NCBI RefSeq assembly: GCF_008364795.1
Contig: NZ_VTTM01000011.1
Coordinates: 62,001-126,000, forward strand
From: Azospirillum oryzae
GTDB taxonomy: Bacteria; Pseudomonadota; Alphaproteobacteria; Azospirillales; Azospirillaceae
DNA length: 64,000 nucleotides
Direction: 5' to 3'
Below, one piece after another: positions 34,726-44,248 of the stretch. Within the stretch, counting starts at the first letter, position 1. Every line of letters begins with the position of its first letter. Below the pieces are notes generated by a model, which saw only the letters and a program-made list of their open reading frames with translations, searched no databases and was not told where the DNA came from. A program made the position numbers and the translations under genes.

Positions 34726-37050
34726 TCAGGCGATGCGGCGCAGGCGGTAGGAACGGCCGCTGGGTGGACGGGCGCCGTATTCCAAGTTCGCGTGGTCGCG
34801 GGCGTTGACCATCGACAGCACCGCGCCGCCGATCCGCCCGCCGACCTGCCGCACCTGCTTGATGCCGGCGCTGGCAAGGCTGGTGGCGGTCCGCGCCCAG
34901 CGCACGACATAGAGGACACGGTCGGCCAGGGGCGCCAGAATCAGCGCGTCGGACACCGACAGCACCGGCGGCGTGTCGAGGACGACGACGTCGTAGCGTT
35001 CGGACAGCTCGACCAGCAGCGACAGCATGGCCTTGGAGCCGAACAGGATCTGCGGGCGCTCGACCGGGCGGCCGGCGGTGATCACCGCCACCCGGCGGCG
35101 GTCGTCGACCTGCACGACCTGATCCAGCGTCGCATCGCCTTCCAGCAGGTCGGTCAGCCCCTTTGGCGGCCGGGTGCCGCCGAGAAGCCGGTGCACGGCG
35201 GGGCGGCGGGTGTCGCAGTCGACGATGACGACCCGGCGGCCGGTGTCGGCCAGGAAGGCGGACAGCGCCACCGCCAGCGTGGTCTTGCCTTCGCCAGCGA
35301 CCGACGAGGTCAGCATAACCACCTCGCCGCCCTTGACGGTGGCCGGCTCGGCGCCGGTGCGGACCAGATGCAGCCGTGCGCAGAGCCGCCAGACCGCCTC
35401 GGCGAATTCGCCGCCGCCGGTGTTGGAATAGGGGTCTCGGTTGGCATCGGAGCGGGCGGACCGCTTGATCCGGCCCAGCAGCGGCACGATGCCGACCGCC
35501 GGCAGGCCCAGGACCGCCTCCACCTGATGGGAGCTGTAGATACCGCGCTGGCTGGCGGTCCGGACCAGCGCGATGCCGGTGGCGATGGCGCCGCAGACCA
35601 CCGCGGCCAACGCCGCCAGCACGCTCTTGCCCGGCCCGACCGGCCCCACCGGAACGTCGGCGGAGGACACGATGCGCACGTCGGGCGTCATCTCCAGCGC
35701 CTGGAGCACCTGGGTCTCCTTCAGGCGGGTGACGGCGCGGCGATAGTTGTCGTCGGAAGCGTCGGCCTGCCGCTGAAGCTCGCGCAGCCGCACGTCCGCC
35801 TGCATGCTGTCGAAGGACTCCGTTCGCAGGGCCTCCAGCCGGCGGGACAGGCTCTGGATCTTGGCGATCTGCTGCTCCACCTCGCCCCGCAGGCTGCGGA
35901 TCACGCGATCCACCTCGGTGGCGAGGGCGGCATTGAGTTCGCGCAGCTCCGCGGCCGGCCGCGCCAGCGCCGGGTGACGGTCGCCATATTGCGCGCGCAG
36001 CTCTGCCAGCTGGGCGCTCAGTGCCGTCTGACGCTGGCGCAGGCCGGTGATCAGCGGGTCGCCGCCTATGTCGGCGCCGGTCAGCGATTCGGGATTGCCG
36101 GGCTGCACGGACTGCAGCTGGCGCAGCCGCCCCTGGGCGTTGGTCAGCGCGGTGCGCGCCTCCGCCAGCTGGGCGTTCAGGGCCGACATCTCTTCGTTGA
36201 CCAGGGGAGCATCGCGGCCCTTGGCCATGCCGGTTTCGGCACGCATCGCCTCGACGGCGGCGCGGCCGGTGCTGGTCATGTCCTGGCGCAGTTCGTCGAG
36301 CCGGCTCTGCAGCCACTCGCTGGCGTTCTGGGTGGCCTTGCGCTTCGCCTCCACCTGGATGGCGATGTAGGCGTCGGCGACGGCATTGGCGGCGCGGGCC
36401 GCCAGCTGCGGGTCCTTGGCCTCGACCGCGATGCGGATCGCGCGCGACTGCACGCCGGGGCTGACGCGCAGGTTCTTCTGGAAGGCATAGATCAGGCGGG
36501 CGGTTTCCTTCTCCTCCGCACTGCCGGTCGGAGCGGGCGGGCGCGCGGCCGGCGTCAGCAGCGCGGACAGCGGTTCGGGAAGACCGGACGCCACCTCCGT
36601 CAGCAGGGCGCGGCCTTCCTCGAACAGGGGAGTCAGAAGGCCGGGCTTGTCGGGAGTTGCGGCGTATTCCGGCTCGTTCCCGAGATTCAGCATCTCCACC
36701 ACCCGGCGGGCGAGATCGCGGGACCGCAGGATCTCGACCTCGGTGTTGACGGTGTCGAGATACATTCCCATCGGTTCCGACACCGAAGGGATGTTGATGA
36801 CGCGGTTCGTATGCGGATCGATCACCACGACGGCCGACGCGCTGTAGAGCGGCGTCATCGCGTTGATCAGCAGCACCGCGGGTAGCCACAGCACCGCGGT
36901 CAGCCCAAGGATCAGCCATTTCTGGCGCCACAGCGTCTGTACCAGCCGGCCTACGTTGACCTTATCGGCGCCCGTTCCGACCGGCGGTGCGACAAAGCCG
37001 GAGGGGATACCGGCCGTGCCTGGCGGCAATCGGTGTTCCGGTGCGTCCAT
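34726..37050 (-). CDS. Wzc/ExoP-like polysaccharide co-polymerase with BY-kinase domain
   Basis: A 774-residue inner-membrane protein. A Wzz domain with a membrane helix near residues 45-65 is followed by a long periplasmic coiled-coil region (about 180-480), a second helix near 510, and a cytoplasmic P-loop tyrosine-kinase-like domain. Walker A is SSVAGEGKTT (K589), Walker A' VVIVDCDTRRP, and Walker B VVVLDTPPV. BY-kinases usually end in a tyrosine cluster; here only two Tyr lie in the last 20 residues, so autophosphorylation may be reduced. It controls chain length and export of the polymer with the flippase and polymerase of this operon. ATG 37050 has AAGGAG eight bases upstream. No Wza-type outer-membrane gene is in the window. 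Confidence 0.92.
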   Translation of the reverse strand: MDAPEHRLPPGTAGIPSGFVAPPVGTGADKVNVGRLVQTLWRQKWLILGLTAVLWLPAVLLINAMTPLYSASAVVVIDPHTNRVINIPSVSEPMGMYLDTVNTEVEILRSRDLARRVVEMLNLGNEPEYAATPDKPGLLTPLFEEGRALLTEVASGLPEPLSALLTPAARPPAPTGSAEEKETARLIYAFQKNLRVSPGVQSRAIRIAVEAKDPQLAARAANAVADAYIAIQVEAKRKATQNASEWLQSRLDELRQDMTSTGRAAVEAMRAETGMAKGRDAPLVNEEMSALNAQLAEARTALTNAQGRLRQLQSVQPGNPESLTGADIGGDPLITGLRQRQTALSAQLAELRAQYGDRHPALARPAAELRELNAALATEVDRVIRSLRGEVEQQIAKIQSLSRRLEALRTESFDSMQADVRLRELQRQADASDDNYRRAVTRLKETQVLQALEMTPDVRIVSSADVPVGPVGPGKSVLAALAAVVCGAIATGIALVRTASQRGIYSSHQVEAVLGLPAVGIVPLLGRIKRSARSDANRDPYSNTGGGEFAEAVWRLCARLHLVRTGAEPATVKGGEVVMLTSSVAGEGKTTLAVALSAFLADTGRRVVIVDCDTRRPAVHRLLGGTRPPKGLTDLLEGDATLDQVVQVDDRRRVAVITAGRPVERPQILFGSKAMLSLLVELSERYDVVVLDTPPVLSVSDALILAPLADRVLYVVRWARTATSLASAGIKQVRQVGGRIGGAVLSMVNARDHANLEYGARPPSGRSYRLRRIA

Positions 37051-37109
37051 GGGCTGAACTCCTTCATCTCGACAAACGGTGCGCGGAGGTGCGATGCGGC
37101 CGCGATGGT

Positions 37110-39254
37110 TCAGGCGACCTCTGCCGGGTCTCGGGTGGGCTGGCGGGGGGCGGACGGGGCGTCCGGCCCCGGGTCGCCGCGGATCTCCGCCGGCAGCTCC
37201 GGGGTTGTCGGGGTGGCCCGTCCCGCCTTCGTCTCGGCCAGGATGCGGGCGTAGCGGGCGACGGTGTTGGGCGTGACGTTGACCAGCGTTCCGGTCCCGC
37301 CGCCGTCGGCGACGAGCCGGGCGACCTGGAACAGGGCGCGCCCCTTCTCCAGCACCTCGCCCGGCAGCATCCACAGGATGGAATCGATGTTGGACGCCAG
37401 CCATCCCGGCCGCCCGCCGCGGGTCAGTCGGCGTTCGGCCGCCCGCACCTGTGCGGTGTTGCGAATGGTGTAGAAGGGCGACCAGCCGTCCCAATCGCCG
37501 GCTGTGAAGGGCAGGGCCACGAACTCCCCGTCGACCAGCGCCGGTTCGGCCGAACCGAAGGCGGCCTTGGTCCACATGTAATCGAAGCCGGCGGAGCGGA
37601 CGGCGGCGGCGACATCCCGCCGCAACGGACCGGGGCGGGCGCTGTCATAGGGCCGCCACGCCTCGTAGAAGCGGTCGAGCCGGTAGCGGCGCAACGCATT
37701 GCCGATCATGCGCCGGGCGTCCATGGCCGGAGCCCCGGCCCGCGTCGGCGCCTTGCGGGGCATGCCCTCCGATGCGGCCTCCACGCTGGCGGCCGGGGTT
37801 TCCGATGGGCGCGGACGGGGCGAGATGCGCAGGACGGGCCGGCCCTCCTCCCAATGCAGGCGCGGGGTGCGGCCCGGCACGAGCGGCGAGTCGACCAGCG
37901 GCCACCAGCCGCGCGGCATCAGCCCCGGCGGCAGCATGGTCGCCATCTCCGCGCGGGCGTCGGTCAGCAGGCGGGCCAGTTCGTCGCTCGGCATTTCGCC
38001 CTCGGCGCAGACGCCGCGGCCGGTGCTTCCCAGCAGAAGCTCCACCCGGCCCAGCACGCCGCCGCGTTCCTCCGGCACCGACAGCAGTGCCAGGTCGGCG
38101 GGGCTGGACTGGGTCAGGCTGTCGACGGTGACCACCAGCCCGCAACGCAGGCCGGTCGCCGCCACCAGATCGAGGATGCGCGGAATACAGTGGAGTTCGC
38201 GGATCATGCCGGACCACAGCACCAGCGTGGTCAGCACCCGCCCCTCCGCCGCCCAGCGGCGCAGGGTGGCGTCGTCGGGTTCGTAATCGGTGAAGGGGCG
38301 CGGCGGCTCCGCAATGCGCAGCGGCACGTCGGCCGTGCTGGCGAAGGGCGGATCGGGATCGACGATCTGCAGCCCGCGGCCCAGGCGGCCCAGGGCGAAG
38401 AAGTCGTGGTCGTCGAACTGGCGGCCATAGACCGGGTCGGCCCCGTTGCGGATCAGGTCGGCGGCGCGCTCGATCACGTCGGTCTGCGGCCGGCCATAGA
38501 GCGGCAGCAGCCGCTTGGCCGCCGCCAGCGGCAACTGCGCCGCGATCAGATCGGGATCGCCCAGCAGCGTTCCACGGCCCCAGCCGGCATGGCGATGGGC
38601 CAGCGCGGCGCTGAAGCTGGCATAGCTTTCCCCTGCCACCCTGCCTTCGACCGCATCGAGGCCGCCGGGGAAGTGGCGGGCGCGCACCGGGTCGACGCAA
38701 TGACCGGTGAAATGACGGGCGCCCAGCGCCTCCAGCCGCTGCCGCAGCCCGGCATCCGCGCCGACATCGATGCCGAGGCAGGGCTTCGCCATCAGTAGCG
38801 GATAGAGGAACGGGGCGGCGACGATGCCGAGCGGGGTTTGCGGCGCCATGTCCAGCACCGCGACCTCGTCCGGGATCGGCTGCTCCAGCAGGCGAAAGGC
38901 GGCCTCATAGAGCGCGGCCGGGTCGGTGCTGCGCAGGGCGCATTCGCCTCCTGCCTCCACCACCGGCCACAGGGGGGAGGCAGGGTCGCCCAGCGCCACG
39001 ACGCGGAACCGGGTGGTCAGCCACAGCGCATGGTCCAGGTGCCGGCCGCCGGCCATCAGGCTGCCGGTGCCGGTCGCCTCGGTCCGGTTGCCGTCCTCCC
39101 AGCCGCCGAAGTGTCGGCCGCTGCGCCGTCCGTCGTAATAGAGGTCGAAGGCCCAGCCGGCGCGTTCCGCCGCGGCGGCCAGCACCGGCGCTATGGCGAC
39201 GCGGTGCGGGTCGCCGCCATGGGCAAGGAAAAGGAGCAGGGGCGGTTTGGTCAC
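37110..39254 (-). CDS. Large protein of unknown function in the polysaccharide operon
   Basis: A 714-residue protein of no family that I can name. GTG at 39254 overlaps the preceding stop (GTGA) and has GGAGGGG eight bases upstream. The first 60 residues look like the start of a nucleotide-sugar GT-B fold (PLLLFLAHGGDPHRVAIAPV). The middle (about 160-470) is globular with many Asp/His/Trp. A disordered Pro/Ala hinge near 490-520 separates a C-terminal region (about 525-690) rich in Trp and aromatic residues. No signal peptide or membrane helix. Position between the GT4-methyltransferase fusion and the Wzc-like gene implies a role in building or modifying the polymer. Confidence 0.7.
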   Translation of the reverse strand: MTKPPLLLFLAHGGDPHRVAIAPVLAAAAERAGWAFDLYYDGRRSGRHFGGWEDGNRTEATGTGSLMAGGRHLDHALWLTTRFRVVALGDPASPLWPVVEAGGECALRSTDPAALYEAAFRLLEQPIPDEVAVLDMAPQTPLGIVAAPFLYPLLMAKPCLGIDVGADAGLRQRLEALGARHFTGHCVDPVRARHFPGGLDAVEGRVAGESYASFSAALAHRHAGWGRGTLLGDPDLIAAQLPLAAAKRLLPLYGRPQTDVIERAADLIRNGADPVYGRQFDDHDFFALGRLGRGLQIVDPDPPFASTADVPLRIAEPPRPFTDYEPDDATLRRWAAEGRVLTTLVLWSGMIRELHCIPRILDLVAATGLRCGLVVTVDSLTQSSPADLALLSVPEERGGVLGRVELLLGSTGRGVCAEGEMPSDELARLLTDARAEMATMLPPGLMPRGWWPLVDSPLVPGRTPRLHWEEGRPVLRISPRPRPSETPAASVEAASEGMPRKAPTRAGAPAMDARRMIGNALRRYRLDRFYEAWRPYDSARPGPLRRDVAAAVRSAGFDYMWTKAAFGSAEPALVDGEFVALPFTAGDWDGWSPFYTIRNTAQVRAAERRLTRGGRPGWLASNIDSILWMLPGEVLEKGRALFQVARLVADGGGTGTLVNVTPNTVARYARILAETKAGRATPTTPELPAEIRGDPGPDAPSAPRQPTRDPAEVA

Positions 39255-41101
39255 GATACGTGCCCCTCCGTGCCCTTGCCGCCGCGCCGGCACCACCACA
39301 GGTGCCATTTCGCCACCCCCGGCGGGCCGAAATGATCGGTCTTCTGCAGGGTCAGGCCGGTGGCGGCGATGGCCTTGCGCATTTCCGGCGCCCAGTGGTG
39401 ACGGACCAGCGCCTTCCATTCCGGCAGGACGCCGTGGCAGCGCATGGTCGCCAGCAGCCGGTCGGGCCGCCAGCGGTAGTAGCGGGGATAGGCGATCACC
39501 CACAGCGGATTCGCATTGGTGGTGTCGCAGACGATCCGGCCGCCCGGCTTGACCACCCGCTGCAGCTCGCGCACGCCGGCTTCCAGGTCGGGCAGGTGGC
39601 AGAGCAGGTCCATGGCGATGACGATGTCGAAGCTGTCGTCGGCGAAGGGCAGCTTGCGGGCGTCGGCCTGCTGGACGGTCAGGGCCGGGAAACGCTCCTT
39701 CGCCTCGGCCAGCATCTCGTGGGAGATGTCGACCAGCGTTACGTCGTGACGGTCGGCGAAGGGACCGGTGATGCGGCCGTATCCGCCGCCGACATCGAGG
39801 ATGCGCATCCGCGGCAGCCGCTCCAACTCCGCCGCCACCGCGCGCCGCTTCTCGTCATAGATGCGGTAGAAGGGGGTGGTCGGGTGGTCGGGGCGGAAAT
39901 GGCGGCGATAGCCATTGTTGTAGATGCCGGATCCCGCGACCTGCGACCGCTCCGCCTTGGCATTCTCCAGCAGGGCGGCGACCTGGGCGGCGACAGTGTC
40001 GACGTCGAAGCTCTTCGCATGCTCCAGCCCCGCCGCGGCGACGGCCTTCAGCCCGTCGGGGTCCGCCAGCCGGGCGATCAGCATGTCGCGCAGCGGCTCC
40101 GCCTGCCCGGGCGGGACCAGCCAGCCGGTGCGGCCATGCTCGATGATTTCCGGGAAGCCGCCGCAGTCGCTGGCGACCACCGGCACACCCAGCGCCATCG
40201 CCTCCACCACCACGAAACCGAAGCTTTCCCACAGGGACGGGACGACCGCCATCTCCGCCCGCGCCACCACGGCCAGCGCGTCGTTGCGCGGCAGGGCGCC
40301 TGTGAAATGGACGCGGTCGGCGACCGGAGCGACGTCGCGCCGGAACTGGTCGATGATCGCGGCGCTCGCGGAGTCCTCGCCGCCGATCATCATCAGGTGC
40401 AGGTCGGGGTTGGCGGCCAGCACGCCGGGAATGGCGCGGCCCAGAGTGGCGATGCCCTTGCGCCCCTCCAGCCGGCCGAAGAAGGCGATGAAGCGCTTCG
40501 GCAGCGCCATCGGCGGCTCGGCTGTCCGGTTCGCCGCCACCGCGGCGAGATCGATGCTGTTGGGGATGACCTGGATCATCTCCGGCGGGATGCGCCAGTA
40601 ATCGGCCACCCGCCGGGCGATCGCGCGGGTGGAGGCGTAGATCGCCGCGCTGCGTTTGGTCTGGTCGCGTTCGAGCGCGTTCAGCAGGTGGGTGTGTGGC
40701 ACCCAGGGCTGCGTGTTGGTGTCCATCACCAGCCCGGTCGGCGTCGCCAGCCGCGTCACCACGGGAATGGTGCTGAAACGGGTCAGCCACCACGCGTCGG
40801 CGTCGAACTCAGCAGCATGAACCACGTCGGGACGGAAGGCGCGGACCGCGTCGGCCAGCCGGCGGTTGGTCCGGAACCGGTCCACGACCGCATGCAGATG
40901 CGGTCCCGGATCGACGCGGTTCACCGTCACGCCGTCCTCGATGGTGGTGCCGGCCGGCAGGCCGCCGGCCTTCCACGGGGTCACCACCTGGACGACATGG
41001 CCCAGCCGCGCCAGCGCACGGGCCATCGTGTGGGTGTGGGTGGCGATACCGCCGAGCTTTTCGCCGGGTGGGTATTCGGGCGTCAAGAGCGACAGTCGCA
41101 T
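39251..41101 (-). CDS. Glycosyltransferase family 4-methyltransferase fusion
   Basis: A 616-residue two-domain protein. Residues 1 to about 385 are GT4 (TPEYPPGEKLGGIATH at the N-terminus; FFGRLEGRKGI and PSLWESFGFVVVEAMALG in the donor domain). Residues about 415-616 are a class I SAM-dependent methyltransferase, with motif I ILDVGGGYGR (D436) and the DDSFDIVIAMDLLCHLPD block. It probably transfers a sugar and methylates it or the chain end. ATG 41101 has GGGGGA six bases upstream; the long frame above it is antisense noise. In other systems GT-methyltransferase pairs can cap chains and limit length; that is an inference here. Confidence 0.9.
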   Translation of the reverse strand: MRLSLLTPEYPPGEKLGGIATHTHTMARALARLGHVVQVVTPWKAGGLPAGTTIEDGVTVNRVDPGPHLHAVVDRFRTNRRLADAVRAFRPDVVHAAEFDADAWWLTRFSTIPVVTRLATPTGLVMDTNTQPWVPHTHLLNALERDQTKRSAAIYASTRAIARRVADYWRIPPEMIQVIPNSIDLAAVAANRTAEPPMALPKRFIAFFGRLEGRKGIATLGRAIPGVLAANPDLHLMMIGGEDSASAAIIDQFRRDVAPVADRVHFTGALPRNDALAVVARAEMAVVPSLWESFGFVVVEAMALGVPVVASDCGGFPEIIEHGRTGWLVPPGQAEPLRDMLIARLADPDGLKAVAAAGLEHAKSFDVDTVAAQVAALLENAKAERSQVAGSGIYNNGYRRHFRPDHPTTPFYRIYDEKRRAVAAELERLPRMRILDVGGGYGRITGPFADRHDVTLVDISHEMLAEAKERFPALTVQQADARKLPFADDSFDIVIAMDLLCHLPDLEAGVRELQRVVKPGGRIVCDTTNANPLWVIAYPRYYRWRPDRLLATMRCHGVLPEWKALVRHHWAPEMRKAIAATGLTLQKTDHFGPPGVAKWHLWWCRRGGKGTEGHVS

Positions 41102-41130
41102 TGTGGGTCCCCCAAATCCTGTAGGTTCTG

Positions 41131-42498
41131 TCATTTGCCTGCGGGTCCGGCCGGAGCGGCGGTCGCCGGAGACGGTTTGGCGAGTGCGATCAGGCGCCGC
41201 GGCAAGGCCGCGAGCATTGCCGGGTCGGGAAGGAAGACGCGCCAGGGCAGTCCGGTCGCCCGCCGGTAGAGGGTCGCCGCGGTGGCGAACACCAGCGTGT
41301 AGGCCACCGTGGAGACGATGGCCGCGGCCAGGATCCCGCCGCTGCGCAGGAACAGCAGCAGGCCGCCCAGCGTGACCAGCATCCCCAACAGGTTGGCCGT
41401 GGTGGCGGTGAAGGGCCTGTTCTCCGCATAGAGCCCGTTCAGCAGGATCGACGCGGCGGCGTAGAGAACGGCGCCCGGCAGCAGAAGCCGCAGTGGAAGC
41501 GCGCTGTCGGCGAAGGACGGGCCGTAGACCAGTCCGATGGCGATATCCGCGAAGACGAACAGCCCGCCGCCAAGCAGCCCGCCGATGGCGAAGGTCACCT
41601 GCAGGCTGTTCAGCACCAGCGTCCGCCCCGACTGGCCCCGCCGGGTGGCGGCGGGCATCACGACCGTGGCAAGCGCGCTGGACAGGCTGACGATCAGCCA
41701 GGACAGGCTGGTCGCCAGGGCGTAGAGCCCGACCTGGGCCGCCGGCAGGAAGGCGGGAATGATCAGCAGGTCCAGCCGCTGGGTGATGACGCCGCCCACC
41801 ACGTCGCCGTGGGTGCGCAGCGCGTACCAGAGCGTCCGCCGGCCGAGCGCCGGATCGGGGCGGCCGATCCCGTGGCGGCGGACCAGCAGGGCCGTGGCCA
41901 CGACCAGCACCAGCGTGCTCATCGCCGCCTGCACGATGACGGCGGCCTCCACCGTGAAGTGGCCGGTGGCCCAAAGGACGCCGTAGAGTGTGGCGACGCC
42001 GGCCGGCTGGATGAAGTTCAGCGCGTTGAAGCTGCGGAAATCCTGGTCGCCCAGGATCAGCCCGAGCATCAGCTCCGCCAGAAGGGCCATGGCGATCATG
42101 GGCAGGTAGAGCCGCGCCAGTACCAGCGTCTCAACTGGCTGCGCGGCCAGCAGTAGCGGCAGCAGCAGGTAGCCGGTGCCGATCGCCAGCGCCGCCAGCG
42201 GCAGCAGGATCAGCGTCCAGGTGCTCAGCAGCCGGCCGCCGGCCGAATGGTCCCGCGACAGCGCGTAGGTGACCGCCTTGCCGCAGCCCATGCCGAACAG
42301 CCAGCCCAGCATCTGTATGGTGGTAAGGACCGCGGTCAGCGCCCCCCGACCCTCCGGACCGATGGTGCGGGCGACGAGGATTCCTGTCAGCAGTCCAAGC
42401 CCCATCGTGGCGGCGGTGACGAGTACAGTCGTCACGCCATGCCGGGCGAAGCTGCCCCCCTTCGCCGCCGCCTTGCGTCCGGTCAGACCTTTCAGCAT
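41131..42498 (-). CDS. Polysaccharide flippase (Wzx/MATE-like oligosaccharide transporter)
   Basis: A 455-residue integral membrane protein with about twelve to fourteen helices and the pattern of the polysaccharide biosynthesis/MVF family (GLLTGILVARTIGPEGRGALTAVL-type N-terminus). Such proteins flip lipid-linked repeat units across the inner membrane. ATG 42498 has AAGG four bases upstream, slightly close. It is the first gene of the minus-strand operon, which runs from here to 26861 with overlaps or gaps under 70 bp. No initiating sugar-phosphate transferase lies in the window. Confidence 0.88.
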   Translation of the reverse strand: MLKGLTGRKAAAKGGSFARHGVTTVLVTAATMGLGLLTGILVARTIGPEGRGALTAVLTTIQMLGWLFGMGCGKAVTYALSRDHSAGGRLLSTWTLILLPLAALAIGTGYLLLPLLLAAQPVETLVLARLYLPMIAMALLAELMLGLILGDQDFRSFNALNFIQPAGVATLYGVLWATGHFTVEAAVIVQAAMSTLVLVVATALLVRRHGIGRPDPALGRRTLWYALRTHGDVVGGVITQRLDLLIIPAFLPAAQVGLYALATSLSWLIVSLSSALATVVMPAATRRGQSGRTLVLNSLQVTFAIGGLLGGGLFVFADIAIGLVYGPSFADSALPLRLLLPGAVLYAAASILLNGLYAENRPFTATTANLLGMLVTLGGLLLFLRSGGILAAAIVSTVAYTLVFATAATLYRRATGLPWRVFLPDPAMLAALPRRLIALAKPSPATAAPAGPAGK

Positions 42499-43120
42499 CG
42501 CGCCTTCACCCCCGTCGAAGTCCCTGAAGTGTGCGCACCGCGTCCTCCCCCGGATTCGTGTTTCTTGTTTTGTCGGCAGGTTGGCCCCCACTAGGGGCGA
42601 CCATCATGGATCATGAACGCCACCAAGAATTAGTTGATATTCCCAACAATTACTTGGTTAGCCTAAAAAATGTCGCGGAGTGGAACAGCGATTTGTGGTC
42701 GCCGTTATTAGCTCAGGCGAGCATTTTTGTTGTGCATTGCAAACGGAACGGTAGTGGGGTGTTGGGCGACGGTCAACGCCGCTTTCGGAACTGTTCTTCC
42801 CGCACACCGGGGGAGTATTTTTCTTTGATCATCCGTTGCCGGGAACTGGGAGTCTTAGCGTATCTTTCGGGCGTCGGTTATCGGCAACGCCCATGTTCCG
42901 GCATCGGGAGTAGTCCATTGCCGGATCGGCGGCACACGAGAGGAGAGGGGGAAGCGCGGTTGCGTTTCGCTGCCGGGTGCGGCGGCGGTGGCACAGCCCG
43001 TTTGATGCGGGCACCAATACCCGCCCGGTCGGGCCGGTCCACGGAAGGTTGCGGCCGGGGCCGCTTGCCCAATCGCCGCGGGACGCGCCGGTTCAGTCCC
43101 GCCGGTTCAATCCCGCCGGT
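42499..43120. other. Upstream region of the polysaccharide operon
   Basis: About 620 bp with an AT-rich island at 42600-42760. It must hold the operon promoter; I cannot pick clear -35/-10 boxes. The strongest feature is the dyad at 42623-42657. An open frame across this gap runs into the antisense of the LacI gene and has no protein character. Confidence 0.6.
42623..42657. promoter_or_regulatory. 35-bp imperfect dyad upstream of the flippase gene
   Basis: Arms CCAAGAATTAGTTG and CAACAATTACTTGG flank a 7-base centre; 11 of 14 arm positions pair. It lies about 125-160 bp before the flippase ATG in the AT-rich island. Candidate operator; binding protein unknown. Confidence 0.45.
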
Positions 43121-44134
43121 TCAGTCGGCGTCGGCCATCCGGGCGGCGGTGGAACCGCGCACGATGCAGGTGCCACCCAGGACGAGGCGGCGGCGGGGAC
43201 GGTCCGGCGCTTCCAGCCGTTCGAACAGCAGGGTCATTGCCGATTGGCCGATGTCCTGCACCGGCTGCTCGATGACGGTAAGGCCGGGGCCGACCAGTTC
43301 CGTCCAGGGTTCATTGTCGAATCCGGCGACCGCCAGCCCATCGGGGATCGACAGTTTCAGCCGGCGGGCGGCCTTCACCACCCCCATCAGGAACAGGCTG
43401 TTGCTGACGATGAAGGCTTCCGGCCGGTCGCGTTCCGCCATCCAGTCCACCACCGCCGCCTCCGCCGCGTCGGCATAAGGGGCGAGGAAGCGGGCGGCTG
43501 GAGCCAGGCCGCGGGCCGCCATGGCGGAGCGATAGCCCTCGTACCGCTCCTGGCCGGTGGTGCTGGTGTTGCCGAACAGGCCGGCGATGCGGCGATAGCC
43601 TTGGGCGTGCAGGTGCTCCACCAGCATGGCCGCGGCGCGCGGATTGTCCAGGACCACCGCGTCGTGGCGGGCGGTCGGCGCGTTGCGGTCGATCAGCACG
43701 ACGGGAAAGTCGAGGTCGAGCGTGTCGAGCCGGTCGAGCGTCGCGCGGGTCGGGGCGAAGATCAGGCCGGTGATCCGCTCCTCCTGCATCAGGCGCAGGT
43801 ACAACTCCTCCCGTTCAGGATTCTCGTCGCTGTTGCACAGGATCACGCGCATGCCGGCACGATAGGCCGCATCCTCCACCGCGCGGCTGACGGCGGTGAA
43901 GAAGGGGTTGCGGATGTCCGAGACAACCAGTCCGATCGTCTGCGAATGCTGCGAGCGCAGCCGCCGTGCCGACAGGTTGGGGCGGTAGCCGGTGGCGCGC
44001 ACCGCATCCTCCACCCGCTTGCGCAACGCCTCGCTGACCGGGCCGTTGCTCAGCACGCGCGACACGGTGGCGACCGATACGCCGGCGGCCAGGGCCACGT
44101 CCTTGATGCTGGCGGTCTTACCGGAGGCGTTCAT
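43121..44134 (-). CDS. fruR: LacI family repressor (FruR-like)
   Basis: A 337-residue LacI-family repressor: helix-turn-helix (SIKDVALAAGVSVATVSRVLSNG) at residues 9-31, hinge helix (LSARRLR) and a periplasmic-binding-protein-like sensor (TIGLVVSDIRNPFF onward). It is divergent from fruBKA, and two LacI-type operators lie in the gap, so it probably represses both. The likely inducer is fructose 1-phosphate or a related sugar phosphate, by analogy. ATG 44134 gives the normal length; the open frame above it has no family similarity. Confidence 0.88.
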   Translation of the reverse strand: MNASGKTASIKDVALAAGVSVATVSRVLSNGPVSEALRKRVEDAVRATGYRPNLSARRLRSQHSQTIGLVVSDIRNPFFTAVSRAVEDAAYRAGMRVILCNSDENPEREELYLRLMQEERITGLIFAPTRATLDRLDTLDLDFPVVLIDRNAPTARHDAVVLDNPRAAAMLVEHLHAQGYRRIAGLFGNTSTTGQERYEGYRSAMAARGLAPAARFLAPYADAAEAAVVDWMAERDRPEAFIVSNSLFLMGVVKAARRLKLSIPDGLAVAGFDNEPWTELVGPGLTVIEQPVQDIGQSAMTLLFERLEAPDRPRRRLVLGGTCIVRGSTAARMADAD

Positions 44135-44232
44135 CTGCAAACCAGTGGTGGTAGAGGGCACCCCGAACGGGGAGGCGATCTTAGCCGTGCGCGGCCCGGC
44201 CTGACCAGAGCGGGTTGGGGCGGGGGCCGCTT

Positions 44233-44248
44233 CTGAAAACGTTTCCAG
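44233..44248. promoter_or_regulatory. LacI-family operator (fru region, site 1)
   Basis: CTGAAAACGTTTCCAG, a near-perfect palindrome centred on CG, about 100 bp upstream of the repressor ATG and 160 bp upstream of fruB. Confidence 0.7.

Noticed and set aside
42531..43478. 315-codon plus-strand frame in the gap upstream of the flippase
   Set aside because: It runs through the intergenic region into the antisense of the LacI gene, with no ribosome-binding site or domain.
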